Assembly (NCBI GenBank): GCA_025449115.1
Contig: JAHLKC010000050.1
Span: forward strand, 179,187 to 243,186
DNA length: 64,000 nt
Direction of reading: 5' to 3'
Origin: Chytridium lagenaria
Taxonomy: Eukaryota; Chytridiomycota; Chytridiomycetes; Chytridiales; Chytridiaceae
The notes below the pieces were generated by a model that ran no database searches, was not told the DNA's origin, and saw nothing but the letters and a program-made list of their open reading frames with translations. Below, in pieces: positions 59,951 through 64,000 of the stretch (its first letter is position 1; the number at the start of each line of letters is the position of its first letter). The position numbers were made by a program, and so were the translations under genes.

Positions 59951-61213
59951 CGACGAAAATGCATTCTCTCGTAATGCTTGCCCAAATCGCACTCAATCCG
60001 CGTTAAACCCTCAACAAATGTTCCCAGAATCGCCACAATCATCTTGTACTGCTTCCAGCGCTCTAAATGCCGTGGTGCCAGCAGACTGTGGAGACATCGC
60101 AGCATCAGATACCTCTAACCGTATATCATTTTATCAAAATTTTCGAAAAAATTGAAAATGGCAGGACCGGTCTGACCGGGCCCGGACGGGCCGGTCGTTA
60201 ATTATATTCCTATCCTTCGACGAAAATACATTCTCTCGTAATGCTTGCCCAAATCGCACTCAATCCGCGTTAAACCCTCAACAAATGTTCCCAGAATCGC
60301 CACAATCATCTTGTACTGCTTCCAGCGCTCTAAATGCCGTGGTGCCAGCAGACTGTGGAGACATCGCAGCATCAGATACCTCTAACCGTATATCATTTAT
60401 CAAAATTTTCGAAAAAATTGAAAATGGCAGGACCGGTCTGACCGGGCCCGGACGGGCCGGTCGTTAATTATTTGCCTATCCTTCGACGAAAATACATTCT
60501 CTCGTAATGCTTGCCCAAATCGCACTCAATCCGCGTTAAACCCTCAACAAATGTTCCCAGAATCGCCACAATCATCTTGTACTGCTTCCAGCGCTCTAAA
60601 TGCCGTGGTGCCAGCAGACTGTGGAGACATCGCAGCATCAGATACCTCTAACCGTATATCATTTATCAAAATTTTCGAAAAAATTGAAAATGGCAGGACC
60701 GGTCTGACCGGGCCCGGACGGGCCGGTCGTTAATTATATTCCTATCCTTCGACGAAAATACATTCTCTCGTAATGCTTGCCCAAATCGCACTCAATCCGC
60801 GTTAAACCCTCAACAAATGTTCCCAGAATCGCCACAATCATCTTGTACTGCTTCCAGCGCTCTAAATGCCGTGGTGCCAGCAGACTGTGGAGACATCGCA
60901 GCATCAGATACCTCTAACCGTATATCATTTATCAAAATTTTCGAAAAAATTGAAAATGGCAGGACCGGTCTGACCGGGCCCGGACGGGCCGGTCGTTAAT
61001 TATATTCCTATCCTTCGACGAAAATACATTCTCTCGTAATGCTTGCCCAAATCGCACTCAATCCGCGTTAAACCCTCAACAAATGTTCCCAGAATCGCCA
61101 CAATCATCTTGTACTGCTTCCAGCGCTCTAAATGCCGTGGTGCCAGCAGACTGTGGAGACATCGCAGCATCAGATACCTCTAACCGTATATCATTTTATC
61201 AAAATTTTCGAAA
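59951..61213. repeat. 266-bp tandem repeat, about 4.75 units
   Basis: Units start cgacgaaaat at 59951, 60218, 60484, 60750 and 61016 (spacing 267, 266, 266, 266) and are nearly identical. The first and last units have atcattttatc where the three inner ones have atcatttatc. Each complete unit ends with a GC hairpin-like block (gaccggtctgaccgggcccg..., for example 60431-60462); the last is cut before it. The 60-codon open frames repeated here are by-products, since 266 is not a multiple of three. Confidence 0.9.
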
Positions 61214-61291
61214 AAAATAATTATTATTTAGGTACCGGGTCACACGCTGCCCGTACGGATGTCCGGTGTCCTACTCCGCCTACTTTATTCT

Positions 61292-63906
61292 TTATCTGCT
61301 CTGTCGGCATCTGTATTGGTCCAAAAACCTTTCCTCTCCCATTGAATCAAGTTTCTGATGTTGTTTTCTGTTGCTCATACATACATATGTCTGAACCGTC
61401 ATGATGGCGTGACTTTCACTCATATAAGCAGTGGAGTTCCCTATCTTGCCCATTCCATTATTCGCTGATTCCGGATAACTAGTATTTAAGTCTCCAACTT
61501 TCACGTCAGCTCTATAATGTTTCGCATGCGATGCCACAGAGCACCCTTTATGCGAATTCGAGTGAAAGTCATCAATCATGAAACGGCAATTCTCAAAGAA
61601 TTTGAATTCTCGCAGAGTACAGTAATCTGCGGCATGGCAATTGTTGTCAGCCACACAGTACTGAGGGCATTCTTTGAATCTTGGAACGTTTAGTTACTTC
61701 ATAATATAAGAATAAGTAGTTCTAACCTTGTAAACATTGTAGAGAAAACATCATTTACACTTTCAAATGTTGGAAACATATGGAAACCAATGTAGAAACG
61801 GTGCCGGCATAGAAAAACCATAGCTCCCGCCGTAAGAGTTTTTGCTTTTCTTGACCTATTGTAATACTTCGGGCACTTCACAGCATCAATATTGTCGCTC
61901 GGAGGTCTTTTCTCTCTAAGCAAAGGATACACAGGACGGGATCGTACTTGGGGAACAAAATAGAATGATCCTGTCTTTTAAAAATTGAGTTAGGAAAACA
62001 TACATCTGGGTACCGTACGGAAACGTCGTGTCCCGTACGGGCCCGGCCGGGAGTGTTTTGTCCCGTACGGGCACGTACGGGAGTGTCCCGTCTCGTACGG
62101 GGATGTCCGTTAAAGACGAGTAAAATAGGGTTTAAACGAACTACCTTCACCCAATCATTTTGGTTTTCCATCCTAGGGGGGGCGAAATGCGTATTCTGGT
62201 GATGATCGTGACGACCAGCCACGTCATGTCGCCTTCGTAGTAGCCAAGCTATAAGGGAGGAAAGAATCTGTGGCATAGTCTTAAGGTTACCCTCGGTGTC
62301 GAGATAGAATAATAGTCTCCCAACAGCTGGGACGTATCGCCGTAAGTTATTTAGGGTATCAATCTGACTCTCAACGCTTAACGAGTTCCATAAATTTGCA
62401 CGTTGTAGGTACTGGCGACCCTGTGGGAGTATAACAGTGACAACAGACTGCTCACAGAAAATCTGAAAAGTTAATATTACAACGTATCTGATCACTCACA
62501 ACTTCAAGTAAGGTGCATAATGATTTGAGCTCTGCCTTTGACCATTGGCTACTGAGAACATAAATCAAGAACGCAGGCCACTGTTCCCAGTGTTCTTCCA
62601 ACAGGGAACCAAGACGTCGGCCGCTAAGTTCCATTTCGGCTGTGATATTCTCGCGTTGGGCTTGCCTAAAGAGCTTGCAAAACTGACGCCCTTGCTCTCG
62701 ATGCTTCCGGTTGTTGACAAACTATAATGTTGTTATTTTACCAAAAAAGCTTCTGAAATACTACCCATCTATTCTTAACATGATCCACGAACGGAGCTGC
62801 CACACTATTTTCATCAACAAAAGTAGGTGACTTCAGGTTCGTAGTTCGTCGGTCAACGCGATATCCAATTCCAATACCATCACACGCGACAAGGTCGTAC
62901 TGGTTGTTCGCGCAAAATGGGCATTGCACGTTATTCTTCCACGACAAATCCTGCAGAGCACGGTACGCAAACCAAGCCTAATTTTAAAGAAGTTTTAGGG
63001 TTAATGACAAAAGATCCGGCGAAAAAAGCAAAAAATCACGTACGGCACCCTTACGGGCCGGTGGGACCGGGACAGCCCGCCCGGCCCCTACGGTCATGCC
63101 TTTTACGAACAGTCAAGAAAAGACAAATACATCACATACCGCAGTAAAAACCCTAGTACTGGGAGGTGGATGGTGAACCACATTTCCACGAGCATGCTCC
63201 TTGTAGTCATGACCCATACGAAGTATAAAATTTGAGAAAGAAAATTCTGTTGTGCTCATGAGCTCAGTCATCTTGTCAAACAGACGATGAGTGTACAGAT
63301 AAAAGTTGTTTTTGTTGAAAATCCCTTTAGCCATTAGATCAGGACCGATGAATTGTAGATCCTTCTTTGGGCATTGAGGGCAGCGAATGACTTCAATAAA
63401 CACTACACTTGATGCATTTTCCGAAAACAATTTTGCACGTTTTAGAAATGGAGTACCGTCCGTGTCCGACATTTTAAACCCGCAACGGCATTGGTCGTCA
63501 TCTTCCAGTCTGAAACATGTGCCACGACTTGACATAGCATCCTCACCAGCGCGATACACTCGTGGTGGCCAATCGTCAGCCTCACTTTTGATCATAGAAG
63601 AAAGCGGTGGCATAATAGGTCTAAAGGAAACTGACGTGTCGGTTGCCTCGTTCTCAATACTTGCGGCATTTTCATTAAAGACTAAGGCGTCAATATCGTG
63701 TTTGCGAATTATATCGAGATGGTAGCAGGATGATGAAATGACATTTCCAGTGTTGCAGTATTGCCCTTGACATTTAAAAGAAACGACCGTGCGATTTGTA
63801 AAAATGCGTAGGATTTTCCACTGGGCCTCTGATGTAAGTCTCTCGTCGAACACTGCATATATTTTGAACCGCTTTGCAGTATGTAGATTAATGTACGGCG
63901 AGTCAT
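61292..63906 (-). CDS. KDZ-like transposase with cysteine clusters (multi-exon)
   Basis: Probably the transposase of a large fungal DNA transposon of the KDZ type or a close relative. The N-terminal half has Cys clusters: CQGQYCNTGNVI (63.76 kb), CRCGFKMSD (63.48 kb), CPQCPKKDL, and after an intron CPFCANNQYDLVACDGIGI (62.9 kb). Downstream come KCPKYYNRSRKAKTLTAGAM with CRHRFYIGFHMFPTFES (61.85 kb) and DNNCHAADYCTLREF, then FMIDDFHSNSHKGCS and LNTSYPESANNGMGKI (61.6-61.4 kb), the DDE-like core with a Cys/His-rich H..C arrangement. Introns that can be traced are 62978-63139 and about 61968-62142, both GT-AG with GC-rich inserts; others lie near 62.7 and 61.68 kb. The upstream end may extend beyond the called start. 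Exact family is an inference. Confidence 0.6.
61968..62142 (-). repeat. intron carrying GC-rich palindromic array
   Basis: The donor GTAGTT follows a codon for Lys; the acceptor AAAAGACAG is preceded by CTAACTCA, a good branch site. Inside, 62029-62106 contains cccgtacggg three times in full or part, with cccggccggg and cacgtacggg, in otherwise AT-rich intron DNA. Confidence 0.65.
62978..63139 (-). repeat. intron carrying GC-rich palindromic block
   Basis: Donor GTATGT, acceptor AAATTAG; splicing continues the frame into AWFAYRALQDLSW. The block at 63039-63098 contains cgtacggcacccttacggg, ggtgggaccgggac and gcccgcccggcccc. Confidence 0.65.
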
Positions 63907-64000
63907 CTTCGAAAAATATTAGACAATGTAAACCGTAAGGGCAGACCCGCCCGTACCGGCCGTGCCGTTAGAGTTAATAAACAAACAGTAAAAGTTCCTA
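63907..64000. other. window end, further GC-rich block
   Basis: ccgtaagggcagacccgccc and gtaccggccgtgcc at 63932-63969 repeat the palindromic theme. The transposase gene or element continues beyond the window. Confidence 0.4.

Noticed and set aside
60285..60999. Three identical 60-codon frames
   Set aside because: They are produced by the 266-bp tandem repeat; the unit length is not a multiple of three and no longer frame is kept.
59951..61213. CRISPR-like array
   Set aside because: Long near-identical units without distinct spacers in eukaryotic DNA; it is a satellite.

Overview
This is nuclear eukaryotic DNA and almost certainly fungal, probably from an early-diverging (chytrid-like) lineage. 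Small GT-AG introns (44-215 nt) can be traced codon by codon in several genes. The host genes are fungal-type regulators and enzymes: two bHLH factors, FAB1 PIP kinase, an arrestin-like protein, an ACC-synthase-like aminotransferase and an HSL-type hydrolase. The intervening DNA is full of pogo-like, copia-like and KDZ-like transposon remains. The lineage is inferred from gene style only. I saw no rRNA, tRNA or CRISPR array.

Layout. 1-4 kb: simple repeats, then a polyQ-rich bHLH factor read in several frames. 4-7.7 kb: non-coding DNA with a degenerate ~150-bp repeat. 7.7-26.7 kb: a nest of mobile elements. A pogo-like transposase gene is split by an 8.5-kb array of a non-coding LTR retroelement with three LTRs, bounded by the 4-bp duplication gctt. 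An opposite-strand single copy (4.8 kb, duplication ccac) interrupts a second, unrecognised repeat-like ORF. 27-53 kb: the host gene island. In order it holds a small membrane protein (+), an unknown protein (-), a MEDS-PAS-histidine-kinase-like sensor (+), an arrestin-like protein (-), an aminotransferase (-), an alpha/beta hydrolase (-), an N-myristoylated coiled-coil, proline-rich protein (+), FAB1 (-) and a bHLH-zip factor (+). 53.5-59.8 kb: two broken copia-like elements on the minus strand, with a pogo transposase scrap between them and an inverted LTR separating gag from pol. 59.8-64 kb: a 266-bp tandem repeat and a KDZ-like transposase gene (-). Two of its introns and its surroundings carry GC-rich palindromic blocks.

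The host genes do not form an operon or obvious cluster. Common themes are sensing and endomembrane signalling (FAB1, arrestin-like, sensor protein), but functional linkage is not shown by the sequence. Several otherwise convincing genes change reading frame with no room for an intron, and one LTR copy differs from its sisters almost only by small deletions. Residual indel errors or decay must therefore be kept in mind when using any gene model here.
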